NCBI GenBank assembly: GCA_023079485.1
Contig: CM041084.1
Span: 35,562,609-35,626,608, forward strand
Source of the DNA: Archilochus colubris
Lineage: Eukaryota > Chordata > Aves > Apodiformes > Trochilidae
Length of the DNA: 64,000 bases
Direction of reading: 5' to 3'
Under the pieces are notes generated by a model. The model ran no database searches and had not been told where the DNA came from. It saw only the letters and a list, made by a program, of their open reading frames with translations. Each line of letters starts with the position of its first letter. Within the stretch, counting starts at the first letter, position 1. Made by a program: the position numbers and the translations under genes. This document shows positions 1 to 12,889 of the stretch, piece by piece.

Positions 1-242
1 AGGGCATGGACTTAAGTTGCGCCAGGGGAAGTTTAGTTAGATATTAGAAAGAATTTCTTTACGAAGGTGATCACATTGGAATGGCTCCCAGAAGTGTGGA
101 TTCTCCTCCCTGGAGATATTTAAAAAGACTGGATGTGGCACTCAGTGCCATGGTCTAGCAACCGCAACGGTGGTTCAAGGGTTGGACTCGATGATCTCTG
201 AGGTCCCTTCCAACCCAGCCAATTCTATGATTCTATGATTTA
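1..242 (+). mobile_element. CR1 LINE, 3' end (cut by window start)
   Basis: The sequence matches the 3' terminal part of an avian CR1 element. It includes the conserved coding remnant around GGCATGGACTTAAGTT, the stretch GATCTCTGAGGTCCCTTCC and the tail with ATTCTATG repeats ending at 242. From about 120 onward it is nearly identical to the copy at 26820-27233, so both belong to the same subfamily. Small deletions (for example near 65 and 85) break the frame. It is antisense to TBC1D5. Confidence 0.93.
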
Positions 243-460
243 AAAAGTATCTTTTTATAAAGTGATTCATGCGTGGCCATATTCCAAAAAAAGGTAATTT
301 CCCAATAATTAACAACATAATCTGTATAAGTATTAGAGACAAATGTAAACTAGTTCAGTTTTATAAATAAAACAAAGACGTGAACCCATTATATTTTCAA
401 GTTTTCTTTTGCTTCCAGAAAACAGCTGCAAATGAAGGAACTATGGGACTCAAGTGATCT

Positions 461-506
461 GATGCAACTATTTTGGAACCTCAGATGCAACTATTTTGGA
501 ACCTCA
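461..506. repeat. Perfect 23-bp tandem duplication
   Basis: Two exact copies of a 23-bp unit lie head to tail at 461-483 and 484-506, starting GATGCAACTATTTTGGAACC. The lack of differences suggests a recent slippage duplication. It is intronic. Confidence 0.95.
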
Positions 507-2272
507 GGATGAACTCTTTGGAATTTTATTCTCTATGGGGAAAACCAGGTATCATGAAATTTACAGGAAAACAAAAGGCAAATGTTGTCTTGAGCAACAG
601 ATAACAGATTTAAACAAATCTTTTCCTCTTGGAGCTGCTACAAATTCTTTTTCCCTATATTAGAGGTCAGTCAAATTGAACATAAGGAAACAGATTTTGA
701 TAGCCTTAGATCTTTTCTAACAGTTTAATCATGAAATGCTACAATAAAAGTATGTATCACAGTTCAAAGAATTATTTTGAAAATCTATACTCTGCTTAGT
801 TTCTTTCTATTACCAATCTACTGAAAGTTGTCATAAGGACTACAAATCTGTTCCAATGAACACTTATTTGGCCAAAACCCTTGAAAAAATAATAAATAAA
901 TGCCACAATTTTTGCATATTGTTTCCCTGAAAAACATATTTATCCTTAATGGAATCTAATTGAGTATGAATGTTACAATGGAAAAGTCTTCCAAGACACA
1001 TTATTCTTAAACTCTACTAGTGCAAAACATCCCAAGTTCTGTCCTGAACAATAGTTGCAATTGAAAGTTGTATTTAAATCTTGTTAAACCATATAAAAAG
1101 AAAAACTGAGTATTGATGTATTTATTTTTCTTCAACTTATGAGGATGAGCAGAGAGCTAATAAGTTGTTGTTTTAGCTTTAAATTCAGTATGTTTTAAAT
1201 GTACACAAAGCAAAATAATAGCTTCTTGTAGACTAACTACAAAACACAGCTTTTCTTTAGACAACACTAAAACATGTGGAACAACAATTAAACCTTGTCT
1301 TTCAGTAAACAAATGCCAAAAAAGTTGTGGATTTCATTGGAAGAGTTTAAGTACCAAATTCAAAACATGATGTGACTTTTAAAGATTCTGCTCTTTAAAG
1401 ACAAAAACTTCTGATAAGTTCAGATGAAACTTCTGCACACTATTTACCTATAAACACCTGAATAATGCTGTAATACAATAATACAGATGCTAAAATTCCT
1501 ACTTATTGAAATCAGTAGGAAGTTACATCAGCACATATTTGTGAAAATAGAACAGAGGAACCCACTGTGCCTTCACCTGGCAAACAATGCAGCTTTTTTT
1601 ACCTACTGTGTAACTGGTTACCAATCAGCAGAAAACCAACAAGAAACGTGTTTCAAATAAAGGAGAATCCTTCTGCTTCATGACATTAGAGGTTTACTAA
1701 AGCAGGGCTCTTAAAATATCTTTGACGGGATGAGAATTTCCTTGGAACACACCCATGATAGGAACTGATATTCTCGGATGAAAGCAAGCTGTTTAAATAA
1801 TAGTATCTTGTGGCCAAATAGAAGGTCAGGGCTATGGAAGAAATAGAACTGTGACTGCAGACTACAGATGCTACAGACACTGGGAAACCTCTGATGTAGT
1901 AAGGAATTTCAGGGAAAACAGATGGACATTTTTGGATCTGCTGAGTATTCATGCTCCCCACTGAACTGTTTATTAACTTCAGGATAACATGGGAAGTCTA
2001 ACAAAAAATGAAATTTACAGGCGCTCCGTCCTCATTCTCAGGGCTAACAGGTATTTTCACAGTTTCAATTTAGGTAGGATTATGGGATGGAAGCCATAAT
2101 GGAGATGTAAGTCAACAGAAAAAGTTGGAATAGCTTGCTTCTGCTTTTCCTATTAATGTGTGCTTAGGGAAGCATTTTGAAGTGCAAGTGCTTAATGAAC
2201 GAGAGAAATGATTGTCTCTAACAAGTAATGCAGTGTGACATTAAAATAGCTTAAAAAGTTTAAAGAACTCAC

Positions 2273-2436
2273 CGACTCTTTTCTGCTCATAGTTTTGCTT
2301 TGGGAACGGGAGCGGGAGATGGTACTGAAGAAGGAATCCTTTTTGGATGCAGGCAAAGGTGGAGATCCAGTAAATTCACGTCCTCCAGACAAGCTCTCTA
2401 TGCTTGGGGATGAGCTCATGTTTTTTGAATTTTGGC
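2273..2436 (-). CDS. TBC1D5: TBC1D5 coding exon: Ser/Arg-rich linker
   Basis: The 164-nt exon encodes (G)QNSKNMSSSPSIESLSGGRE and then FTGSPPLPASKKDSFFSTIS and RSRSQSKTMSRKES. Human TBC1D5 has the same order of blocks (SSSPSVESLPGGREFTGSPP, KKDSFFSNISRSRSHSKTMG). The acceptor is TTGCTTTACAG before 2436 and the donor is GTGAGT (2272-2267). The exon ends on a whole codon, so the next exon (EEELEAQI... in human, the coiled coil) starts in phase 0. That exon is not found between 1 and 2272. The stretch is rich in Ser next to basic residues and likely disordered; the human counterpart is a phosphorylated linker. This is the last coding exon of the gene inside the window. Confidence 0.95.
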
Positions 2437-2651
2437 CTGTAAAGCAAGTATAAAGTAAGAAAAGAATTAATCAGTGGGCAGGTTTATTTTCCTTGTAGGT
2501 ATTTCCTTGATTAATTGACATCCACTGAGATTCACAGATATCCCAACACATAATGAAATGTTGAAGTGTGTCAGCATGCACTGTGAGATTGAGGGACTCT
2601 TCTAACATACATGAAACAATTTTTGTATGACAGAAAAGTACAGAATCTTAG

Positions 2652-2738
2652 TGTATATATAGATCCATACACAAACACAGTGTATATACAGTGTGTGCAT
2701 AGAGATATATGGTAAAATATATATATGCATATCTATAA
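2652..2738. repeat. TA/CA-rich simple sequence
   Basis: A degenerate run of TATA and ACACA units with ATATATATATGCATAT at its end. It is intronic and a likely length-polymorphic site. Confidence 0.8.
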
Positions 2739-5700
2739 AAATCCTATCTCAGTATATAGACTGTAAATCCGCAGATTGACAATTCTCTCTGTGCTCCATA
2801 ATGAGCAAAAGGACCATCTCATAATGAAAAAAATAGCCTGATGTCATCAACACTGCAAAGGAAACCTTTTTTCTCTCAACAAAACAAAAAAAACTCAGCA
2901 AAGAAAGCTAGGAAAAAAGAATGTCAGATTCTGAGAATCTGCAGGACACTGTGTCTAGACAACAATATGAAGACTTACAATGGGAAAGAAGTGCATGAAA
3001 GAACGTAAGTTCTCATGCTGCAGATTTGAAGGCCATCTTCACCTAGCAAATATTTCGATGAAGGCTACTCAATAGTTACTTATTTTCATTTGATGAATCT
3101 TTTCAGAAGAATCTAGTGCTGTCCACTGTCTCAGCTAAAACATCAGGGTAGATGCCTGGGCTGTTTCACCATGATGCTGTATGCAGACAGGCAGTTTTGA
3201 TAAGGACCATTTCTTTCACTTGAAGCCCATGAAGTGTTTTGAAATATTTTACTTAAAATTTTACTTCAATGAGCTCCAGAAGAAAAAGCAATTAATGCAC
3301 CAGTTTAAATTAACTTTCATTAGAAAATGTTGCATTAGGACACCTGCTAGTTTTAAAAAACCTTGCAGACAGGTCTATGAGGAAGCCAACCCATGACACA
3401 ATGCAATTCTAGAATTTTCTGTTATGAAAAAAAAAAGCAGCAAGCACATAAAACTACAGATGTAGGCTTCTTTCATTTTCTTGTCTTGTTGGATATTTTG
3501 ACAAGTCTTTCTATGTTCTCCCTTTTTTCTTTACCTTTTTTTTGTGGTTGCATTTCATGCTACCTGCTATAGCATCAAGAATGATCCCCTGAAATTAAAT
3601 GATTCAGATGTCAAGGGTGGAGCTCTATCTCCTTTTCAAGACTGACTGAATTCGAAACCACCTCCTTTGCAGATGCCAGAAGTTCATCCTTTGCTCTGAG
3701 CTACTCCAGTTTTATGCCAGTTTTACTCACAGAGCAGCCACACGTTATTGCACACTCTTTGCAATGTATTTTGTGTTTTGTCATTGAAGATGCACTACCT
3801 ATTCTAAAAATGCAAAACTAACTCCTTTTCCAGAATGGGTTAGTATCCACTTTCATCCCTGTAGTCTTCCCCCCATGATACAGGTATCTAGAGAAATAAA
3901 ACAAAAAGACAAAGAAATGAAAGAAAATGGGAGACAAGAAAAGGCTGCAGAAAACACAGAAAGAAATTCAGATTTAGATACAAAAGGAGACCAGCTCACT
4001 GCTGAGATCAAACGTTTTAAGCAAAAGGCAACAACTACCAAAATCTACTCGCACAGAAAGTTAATTCAGTCACCTAAGATTCAGAATGTTAACTGTCCTT
4101 CAGGTGGTGTGGAAGTCAGCAGTGTTGTGCTTGGTCACTTGCTGGGTGGGGACAAAGCCTGAGAGAAATTCTCTGTGGTGTTTGACCTATGCAGCAAATA
4201 TTGCACAGTCACAGCACCATGAAACCACCAATTTTCTTAAGGGAATAAATACAGATCTATTTAGAATGTCCTCTTAGCAAGAAGACAGTTAAATGCAAAG
4301 AGATTTAACTTGCAAAGAATAAAACATCGCATGTGACAAAACAGACTAAAAAAGGACAAAATCCAAGAAAGGATCTGGATTTAGTATTCTCAGTATTTTC
4401 TGGAAGAAAATTGGCATTTAAACTGTTCCTGATCTTCCCCTTCATTCTCTGCTGCTTTATTTTATTTATCTCTCTTATGACCCTCCAACATTTTATGTCC
4501 TGTTTCTCATACTCCTGAGAACCTTCCTCTGTCTGCCTCCTCCTCTTCTTCAGACCCTTCTAAATTGCCCCTTCTGCAATTTCCTTATTCTAGCTTTTCC
4601 CTTTGTCTATGCTTTCCTTCCACCAAATCAATTCAACTGCATTTTATGTTTCTTCCCAGCCCTCCTCTAGTCATGTACCACCTACCACTTTGTCTGAAAG
4701 AGCTTCCTCAAAGTATAGGAGATGGAGGCTGTAAATCTCACTTAACTTTTACCTTCCCATTTTATAGAGAAATGGGATACACCTTAAGCAGGTGAAGATG
4801 AATCTCAAGTTCTGTAAATAATTACCTCATAATAAAACCTCATGATAAACAGCAGAAATAATTCAGTCACAAGAATTTTTTAGAAGATTTCTAATTTTAG
4901 GATAAAATCATGTCACTTGGCAACACCATTATCCTTACAGTTGCCTTTATGTAAGAAGGAGACCTTTTATGCATTTCACAGTAGCAATTTACAATTTAAG
5001 TGTAGTTTTACAGTACATAAAACTTAAAAATAGCTTTGGAATGGGTGAAATTACACTTTTTAGCAAATAAAGAAAGCATTTATGAAAAAAATGCAGCTAA
5101 GCCAGATCAGCCAATATAAATGGTAAACATAAAAAAAAAAATAATCTCCTTAGTGGGCAGAATAAAGTACAATGAAAAAACAGTTTGTAATGTATAAATC
5201 AGAATAAATTGGCCATCTTTTCCATCCTACTAATACAAAGATATGTTCCACACTGGGTCAAGATTTAAAAAACAAAAAACCCCCACAAAGAGCAATGAAT
5301 GTTTTTCACATTCTCCTCCACTGTATGGCAAAAAAGTACATTATGTGGTAAACTCATAGATAACATTGAGAGAAGGACATATTTGAGGAACATGAAATAA
5401 TACAGCTTGGTAAAAAGATAGAAAACTATTTGAAAGGATTTTTTTTTCTATATTCTCTCTTTAAACTCTAAGGAAAGGAGTCCAAAATATAATTAGAAAT
5501 TTAAAATACATAAAAGTATCCTTATCACTGCCATATTGCTTACTAAAGAGCTACACTTCAAAAGATAGATCACATTTTAGAGGAATGGAATATGCAGTTA
5601 ATTGCAGAACCAAACAAGATAAATATGTATAGCTGGTATTTTGTGGGCAAAACAATACCACTCCCCTAAAAGGGAATTTGCTTAAATAACATCCAGAGCT

Positions 5701-6883
5701 TTGACTAATCTGGCTCTTATGTAGCATAAAATACAATGAAGATGAAAAATAATAGCAATAAAACATGTAATGAAACTAAGATAGTGATCCAGTGTGACAG
5801 AAGTGATAAAAATACTCTTCCTCTACGTTTCATACCCAGGTAAGAGGAAAACTTAGGATGCTCCTGATCCTTCTGCAAATCCAAGAAAATTATCACTAGG
5901 AAACAATAAATTTTTATTCTGGCTCCAACCCTGTGAAGAGCACTGTGACACAGATTATTTGGGGATGCAATTAACAATTAAGCAAGACAGAAAGAGCACT
6001 TATGAGTAATTACAGTGTGTTGGAAGTTATAAAGCAGAGTTCTTGGATTGTAACAGACCTTCCAGTTTCCAGAGGAGTCATCATTCTTACAACTGTAAGT
6101 AAGAAAGCTGGAAGACAAGTCACACCAATCAAATATATTTTCCCTAATGTAAGAGAAAAACCACCTATCATTTTCTTAATACAGAAGTTTAGTGGAGCTG
6201 CTGCAAGATGTCACCTGAAGTCACCATTTTGTAGCCTTTCAGATGTATTAAACCTGCACTGATTTCTGAGTCATTAACAACCCTCACATAACTTCTGCAG
6301 CACCAATAGAGAGATTTCAGGATCTTGGAAGAATTACACAAGATGTTGTCTAGTATGTCTTAAAGATTCCACATCCTTCTTGAGAAGTAGTGCATGTACT
6401 TTCTCTTCACTCAGTACCTTAACAGCAGAAATCTTATCCTCCATGTGGACTAAAAATGTATGAAGTGATGCAATATACTACAGTTAATAGCTACCCAAAC
6501 TCATCTCCTCCTTTAAGCAGCTTAATCAGGGATCTGACAATATCACTGAATCTAAACTCTCATTTTCCTTTGCTTACTCTATCAAACTCAGATAAACACA
6601 TTATGTCTACTTAAAAGAAGATTAGAAACATCTAATCTCTGACCATCAAAGCATAACAGAAGGTCCTAAGGCTTGTATCAAAAAGGCTGAAGAAACTGTA
6701 AGCATGAAAATCAAATGCTCAATAGGCACATGGAACAAACAGCTAAGGATGCCTGATGCAGGCAGTAGTCAGAACACACTACTGCATGGGATGTCTGAAA
6801 ATTGTATATATGCACACTAACATGCATAAATAGTTCACAGTAATGATGCAGAAGATTTCATGCACTAAAAATACATCCAGTTC

Positions 6884-6946
6884 TGGGGGCTGGACTCAAT
6901 GATCTTTTGAGGCCCCTTCCAACCCGTAACATTCTATGATTCTATG
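6884..6946 (+). mobile_element. CR1 LINE, severely 5'-truncated tail
   Basis: Only the last 60 or so bases of a CR1 remain: GGCTGGACTCAATGATCTTT, then GGCCCCTTCCAACCC, then two ATTCTATG units. Extreme 5' truncation is usual for CR1. The copy is antisense to TBC1D5. Confidence 0.88.
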
Positions 6947-7798
6947 AAAAAGGAGCAGTGTTACCTTCATGTGCTGGTTTCTAACTGTCTCACTACTTGT
7001 GTGTTGTTAAAAGATCCCAGGGCTGACCCCAGGGTTACAAATGGTCTATCTCACAACCATTTGGAAAATATGTGAATGTGGTGGTGGGAAAATGAACTAA
7101 ACGGTTGGTATTGCTGGCAGGGCAGAGGGTGAAGGCATGCAATGTGTCGAAAAGAAGAAGGAAGTTTTAAATGTAACCTGATCAATGACAAGGACTTATA
7201 ATAAAGTAAAAGATGATGATGAGAGGAGTGGAGAAGACTTATAAGGAAAGAAAAGCAAGCTTCAGGTCTTACTACACTTGAGTTAAGTTATAGGAGAGAT
7301 AATAATGAACTCCGGAGGTTTCTACTAAAACAGAGGAAAAGTCAGAGGAAGATGCACAAAAGGCATACAAAACTGATGGCTCATTCTCTGTTTGGTTCCT
7401 ACAGAGGAAAAGAACAGCTTTCATAGTTATAAGAAGAGTAAGGACAAAGATACCAAGAACAGAAGTAAGGCACAATCTATAATTTAAAACCACTCAGATC
7501 TCCTCATCTATTACTTTGTATTTCCAGTAGTCAGGATGTAGAGTATTAAAATTTTCAAAAGGAACTATGCGAGTTTTATAAAACTTTTAAACTTCAGATA
7601 AATTAGTTTTCCTTTTTCTCCAACATTGAAATTGGAACAAAGGCTTTCAGTACTTTTAAAATTTATTCGAAACACCTCATCACACAAATCTGTATGCTTA
7701 TTATTTCAGGCCAAGGCAGGTAAGCTTCTTTTAGTCAAGTGCATTAAAGTAGATGATCAGCTCAAAATACCTGCCTCAAATATAACATCAGGGAAGTA

Positions 7799-8196
7799 TC
7801 ACAGAATCACAGGATCACAGAATTATATGGGTAGGAAGGGACAGTTTCCCAGCCACCTCCATGGGCAGGGACACCTCCCACTAGATCAGGTTGCTTCAAG
7901 CCCCACCCCACCTGGCCTTGAACATTTCCAGAGAGGGGACACCCAAAATTCCCTGGGCAACCTCTTCCAGTGCCTCACCTATCCACACTAAAGAATTTCT
8001 TCTGATGATCTAATCTAAATCTACAGTCTTTCAGTTTAAAACCGTTCCCCCTCATCCTATCACTACATGTCCCTGCAAAAAGTCCCTCCCCAGCTTTCCC
8101 ATAGCCCCCTCGGGTACTGGAAGGCTGCAATGAGGCTTCCTCAGAGCCTTCTCCAGGCTGAACAACCCTATCTCTCTCAGCCCGTTGTTGTAGGAG
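7799..8196 (-). mobile_element. CR1 LINE 3' fragment, same strand as TBC1D5
   Basis: Read on the minus strand this is a CR1 3' end. The plus strand starts with CACAGAATCACAGGATCACA, the complement of the tail, followed by the complements of CR1 blocks (GGTTGCTTCAAGCCCCA, GGGCAACCTCTTCCAGTG) and ends in the complement of the CR1 segment for AGAGATAGGGTTGTTCAGCC. It ends about 280 bases short of the cassette exon. It is the only CR1 here in the gene's own orientation. Confidence 0.9.
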
Positions 8197-8478
8197 AAGT
8201 TACTCAACCAAAAGAGACATCGATGATCGAATCACCCCACCTGACAAAGTGTGAAACGGACTACAAAGTACAAGACAAATCCACATTTTTTACGATGAGG
8301 GACTCTGGCGCACAGTCAGGGAGTGATGGAGGGAAGCTGTCTTTTTTTCTCTCGACACAACAGTGCCACTCGGTGGATGGACAATGAATGGAGATGCCAC
8401 GCATGGAAAAACCCGTGGGGTTGACTGTGCAGCCAGCGAGCAGGGCTGCAGGATCAGCAGGGCCCACGGCAGCCATAC

Positions 8479-8544
8479 CTGGGAGGGCAAGGGGGTGCTG
8501 CCCGGGGCCCGGCGCCCCAGCATCGCTGCCTGCGCCTGCCTCGC
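8479..8544 (-). CDS. TBC1D5: TBC1D5 cassette exon, 66 nt, adds 22 residues (probable)
   Basis: On the minus strand a T-rich tract ending CCTCAG at 8545 is followed by 66 GC-rich bases and then a CAG|GTATGG donor at 8478. The exon begins GC and ends G, so it fits the phase-1 junction between the His/Gln exon and the next exon without changing frame. Read this way it has no stop and encodes GEAGAGSDAGAPGPGQHPLA then LP(G), placed between QLGKG and QNSKN. As I recall, human TBC1D5 has two main isoforms, 795 and 817 residues, differing by 22, which fits an exon of exactly this size. I did not compare it with the human insert. It has several CpGs and lies in the only strongly GC-rich patch of its 10-kb intron. 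Confidence 0.75.
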
Positions 8545-11500
8545 CTGAGGAACAAACAACAGCGTTAGAAACTCTCCCCAACAAACACAATTCACTGGAG
8601 TAAAGAGCTGCAATTATTATTGTTATTTTTTTTAAATCTGGAAGATCCCGCTTCAAACACAAGTGACATCGTAAGAGAGTGGTGTAAAAGCAGGCAAAAA
8701 GAAAGGGGTAACTTGCGCACTACACGCTGCGTTCGGACCTGTGCAAAACCGCAGTGGTTTTAAGGCTGATTATATTGAAATCTGAAATAAAATAAACAAT
8801 CAAGCCCATTTTGTTTCTGTTCCTTCGCACCAACCATGTCATTCTCCTACTTTGGGAACATCATATTCTTACTGTCACCAAATTTTCATAATTACTTAAG
8901 AATATGTATATTTGTATTTGTTTGAAAACAGAAAAAAGCATTTGTCGATCCATATTTCCTGTATTTTATTTTTTTTCAGTTCTGCCTTAAGTAGGGATAA
9001 CTTCTTTTTCCCTCTGAAAGAGTGTACTCATTTTCTAGACACAGTAATTCTAGATACAAAGATAATTTCTCAAGGGCACATTCAGTGAGTTGTGGAAATT
9101 CTCTTCATGTTACAACACGGACTGCAGAAGTATTCACTCATAAAAGCAAATAATAGCCTGGAAACTTCATATAGCTGATTACAGTTCTGGCAGAACTTCA
9201 CCTTCTATCTGGTCCTCTAATGTGTCCTTGTGATAAAGTGACATTCAAATCAAAAGCCTTTTGGGCCTGAAAGAACCTAGAAGGAAAACTGTATCTGGCA
9301 CTATTAGGGAAGAAGTAGAAGAGAAATGTTGTGGGTTTTTTGTTTTTTTTCTCTGGTAACAAGCTACCATTTGGTAATCAGAGTATCCAGTTTCTCAATT
9401 CTCAAGAATCCAGTGTAATGCAAAGGGCAACAATTCTGCTTTTTTCCAGTATCAATATTTTTTTCTTTCAAGGCGACAGAGTCAACCAACAATGCAATGA
9501 ACTCAGGATTTGAATTTCACCTTTGTGCCAGTGAATTCCTTTATTGTGTAGGACCAAGAGAATATTTTAATCCCTTTTCCACTAGCAGGCTACCTTGAAT
9601 AAGTAATCAGTAATGATACCCAATGTTCTTCTGTCCAAAGAATGGGCAGAATAGGCTTACTAGGCAGAACTAAATTTACAATTAGGTGTTTGGATACTTT
9701 GTTCAACTGTGATTTGTGAAGACTCAGAATTACAGGGCTGTAATAACTTTCTTTTTTAATTATTATTTTTCATATTAGTCTGCTGTTTTTCCATTTACAT
9801 TTTCTAAATTACATAAGCTTTTTCTTAAAGAAATTCATGAAGTACCAAAACTTTGGAGTGAAAAATAACTACTGCAGATTATGCAAACCACACATGCAAA
9901 CTAACCATCCATCATCTGGGACACAGCACGAGCTACCTCTGGAAGTGGCAGCACAAATGACACCTCTCACTTACCAGTTTTTCAGTGGTAACTGTCTAAA
10001 CAAAGCTTTTAAAGCTGGAGTAGGATTATTTTGCCAGTCCTGCAAGATATTTTGCCACCAAGGACTTCTGCACACTTAAAGTACATCAGGCAATTCATTT
10101 AATCTTTTCACACTTATAACCTTCTACATGTTAATTTTAGTGCCCTACTAGAGCATTCAAATTCTGAAAGTTCTAAAAAGATATGAGAAGAATAGGTAAC
10201 TTCTTTTCCTGATTTGGTGCCTCTCAGATTTACAGCACTTCAATCTGTTATAGTGTACAGCTGAAAATCTGTGCATGTTAGATCAACTGGAAGTGCAAAT
10301 GTCCATCCATGTAAACCCTAACTCTGTGCCTCTGTCTACCTCAGCTAAATAACCAGGCTCCAGAAAGTTGAGGGGACCTGAAACACAGTGAGGAACAGGA
10401 ACATAAGACAACTACTGACAATAATTTAGAAGCCTTACAGTAACAGACCATGCCAAGTAGCTTTTAGATACTCAAAAGGGAGGGCAGAATGCTGAGTTTG
10501 AAAAAAGAAAAAAACAGTATAAAAGGTAAAAAAATACTTGAAAATTTCAGCACAAACAGAAGGAGTGGGAGTAGACCTTCTCCAGCTATGGACATATCCT
10601 AAATATTAAAGCCTGGGATAGAAGTACCTGCAGCTTCTCAGAGAAGCTGTACACCACTTTCTTGAGGTGATGATACTGTATTAATACAGTATTAATAAAT
10701 TATTATCACTTTTAAGGTGTGATGGAGATGGTGCTGAGTTGTTTAAAAAAGTTCCTGCATCATGCTTCAAAAAGGTCTTTTTAGCCTGCCTCTGACACAG
10801 CATCACTGCAAAATGGGAAACTTTTTGCTAAGCTATTCCTACATTTGAACTTCAAAGAAGGTTCACTGGCCATTGTTTAAGAGACATTACATTTTTCACA
10901 GCAATTTGGGAATCTCTTGAAAACTACTAATTATAGTACTTGCAAATGTACTCAGCTGCTGTCATTCACAATTTCTACCCAACTACATGCAATATACTGA
11001 TAACTCTACACATTGGGAACAACAAGCACAGCACTAATAAGTAAAATAAAACTCATTGTCATCTCAACTGATTAAAAAAGTGTATTTACATTGTCTTGCC
11101 TTTACATGACTTCTGCAAGTGTACCAAATACAGATAGACAGGATAAGGTTAGAGGAAGCTGTGGGAACTGAAGTGCTGCAGTATGTTTTATTTAGTCTTA
11201 CCATGAAAATGCTTTGCACCCCACATCATAAATTTGTGTAATTTCTCAGTAACTTTACCAAATCTCCATATTCCTGATGATACAGGCGAATGTGCAGTTT
11301 GTATGTGACAATAACAAACCATAACTACATTTTTAAAATTCTGATTGTTATATGAAAAGTGCCGGGTGTATTTCTGGATGATACAACCTGTTATTTGGCA
11401 CACAAAAGTGAACACAGGGTCATCCTTGATCAGCTAGATCAAGATTAAACCATAATGTGTTCTACCAATTAAATTGCTTCAAATTTCACATTTTTTTCAT

Positions 11501-12889
11501 ATTGATAATAGATAAAATAATAGTAATGTGATAAAGAAATTATGGAAAACTATTTTAAAAAGCAAACAAAAGAGCCTGCCCAAAGTTGTGGAAATTATTT
11601 AGCTCCACACCTGACTTTACTTCCACTGATGTGAACAGAATTTGCAGGGATCCAAACAGGATTATAGATGGCACTAGTAACTACAAATCAAATGATGCCA
11701 TTGTGCACCAGAGAAATCGCTGCATTTCAGTTTCACTGGGAACTGTAAAACCCTTTCTTCGTGGAACAATTTCTGAGACTTTGGTAGGATTCAGGGAGAA
11801 GCTGCACATCTGGATCTTGCCAAGCAGCTGTAGCGGACCTTATAGAAGTGACTGCATCTCTGCCTGAAGACAACAGTTGTGACTCTAAATTCTGCTCCCT
11901 CAGTGTATGCTGGGGATGTGATCCATTATGAATGGACCACTTTGGACCATATAGGTCAGGACACTGCCTTTATTTAGAGTGTTATTTCGTTTCTCTTACA
12001 CTTTTAAATTTGGTAAAAAAAAAGATGCAATACTATGTGATAGTTCAGGGCAATGAACAACAGACCTCAAACTTACCACTGTTCTAGGATAACTAGGATA
12101 ACCATAACTAGGATGAGTACTTAGAGGCAGCAGATGCAGCACTGCTCTCCATGCTCCTAGCAAAGCACATACTGCCACTGGCTGTCTGAAGATGAAACGC
12201 AGTAACACACCTTGACCCTGTCAGAGTGTAGAAAACAACTAGTACAGCTGAGCTCGTGATTCTGTTGGTTGAATAAACTGCTCTTGAGAAATATAAAAAG
12301 AAGGCTCAAGAAAAAGAAATAGTATTTATGAAACACAGGAAGTGCAGAGGGCCATCGCAAATTATTAAAAGGGAAATACATGTTATTCATCAAGTAACTT
12401 CTCAAATAAGCTCCACACTTAAGGGAGCAAGATTTTGTTTAAGAGTTACTCAAATGGATATAACTTTCTTTGCTCATCTTTTGCTAATATTGCTATGCAT
12501 GAGACTTATGCCAGTAACTTCAAAAAAACCTATACAAAATTAGTCTTACAGTTAAAAATATGTGTCTTTAAAAAACTGCAAAATTAACTGGCTGGTGTTT
12601 ATAGTACCAGCGTAGTTTGTTGGTATATCTGGGTAATTTCTGGGAAATATTTTTCGCAAAGTTCCAAACTTCCTATAGTTCTTGTACAGCCTTGAGATAA
12701 GATCTGAATTTTTATTACACTGCAATTATGCTGCTGTATTTAGCATAGGCATCCTGCTTAATACAAGCCTGTTTTTTCTGTTCCCTTCAAATATGTACCC
12801 ATCAAGAGAAAATCAACACAAGGTTCAGTCCCTAAAGTGTATGCCAAAGCCTCCATCTGTGGTGGCACTGCCACAGGTATCACCTTTAC
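8545..12889 (-). other. TBC1D5: TBC1D5 intron between His/Gln exon and cassette exon
   Basis: A 4,345-nt intron with no recognised transposon. Two adjacent palindromes lie at 10631-10692. The remaining sequence is AT-rich and unremarkable. Confidence 0.85.
10631..10692. repeat. Two adjacent palindromes
   Basis: The first is CAGCTTCTC-A-GAGAAGCTG (10631-10649), arms of 9 bp around one base. The second is a perfect 20-bp palindrome, ATACTGTATTAATACAGTAT (10673-10692). They are 23 bp apart in intron sequence. Each could form a small hairpin or bind a dimeric factor; no function is known to me. Confidence 0.9.

Larger units (their letters stand above)
1..2272 (-). other. TBC1D5: TBC1D5 intron, 5' part (continues beyond window start)
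   Basis: This is AT-rich intron downstream of the RKES exon. It holds a CR1 3' end (1-242) and a 23-bp tandem duplication (461-506). I searched for the next TBC1D5 exon by its expected protein sequence and did not see it. Nothing else is recognised. Confidence 0.85.
2437..8478 (-). other. TBC1D5: TBC1D5 intron between cassette exon and Ser/Arg-rich exon
   Basis: A 6,042-nt intron, spliced as part of a 10,453-nt intron (2437-12889) when the cassette exon is skipped. It contains a TA/CA-rich simple repeat at 2652-2738, a tiny CR1 tail (6884-6946) and a CR1 copy in gene orientation (7799-8196). Nothing is recognised in 2740-6880 beyond AT-rich sequence. Confidence 0.85.

Noticed and set aside
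8261..8662. Open frames on both strands around the GC-rich patch
   Set aside because: Only the 66-nt cassette exon within it has splice sites and fitting phase; the long frames are a by-product of high GC.
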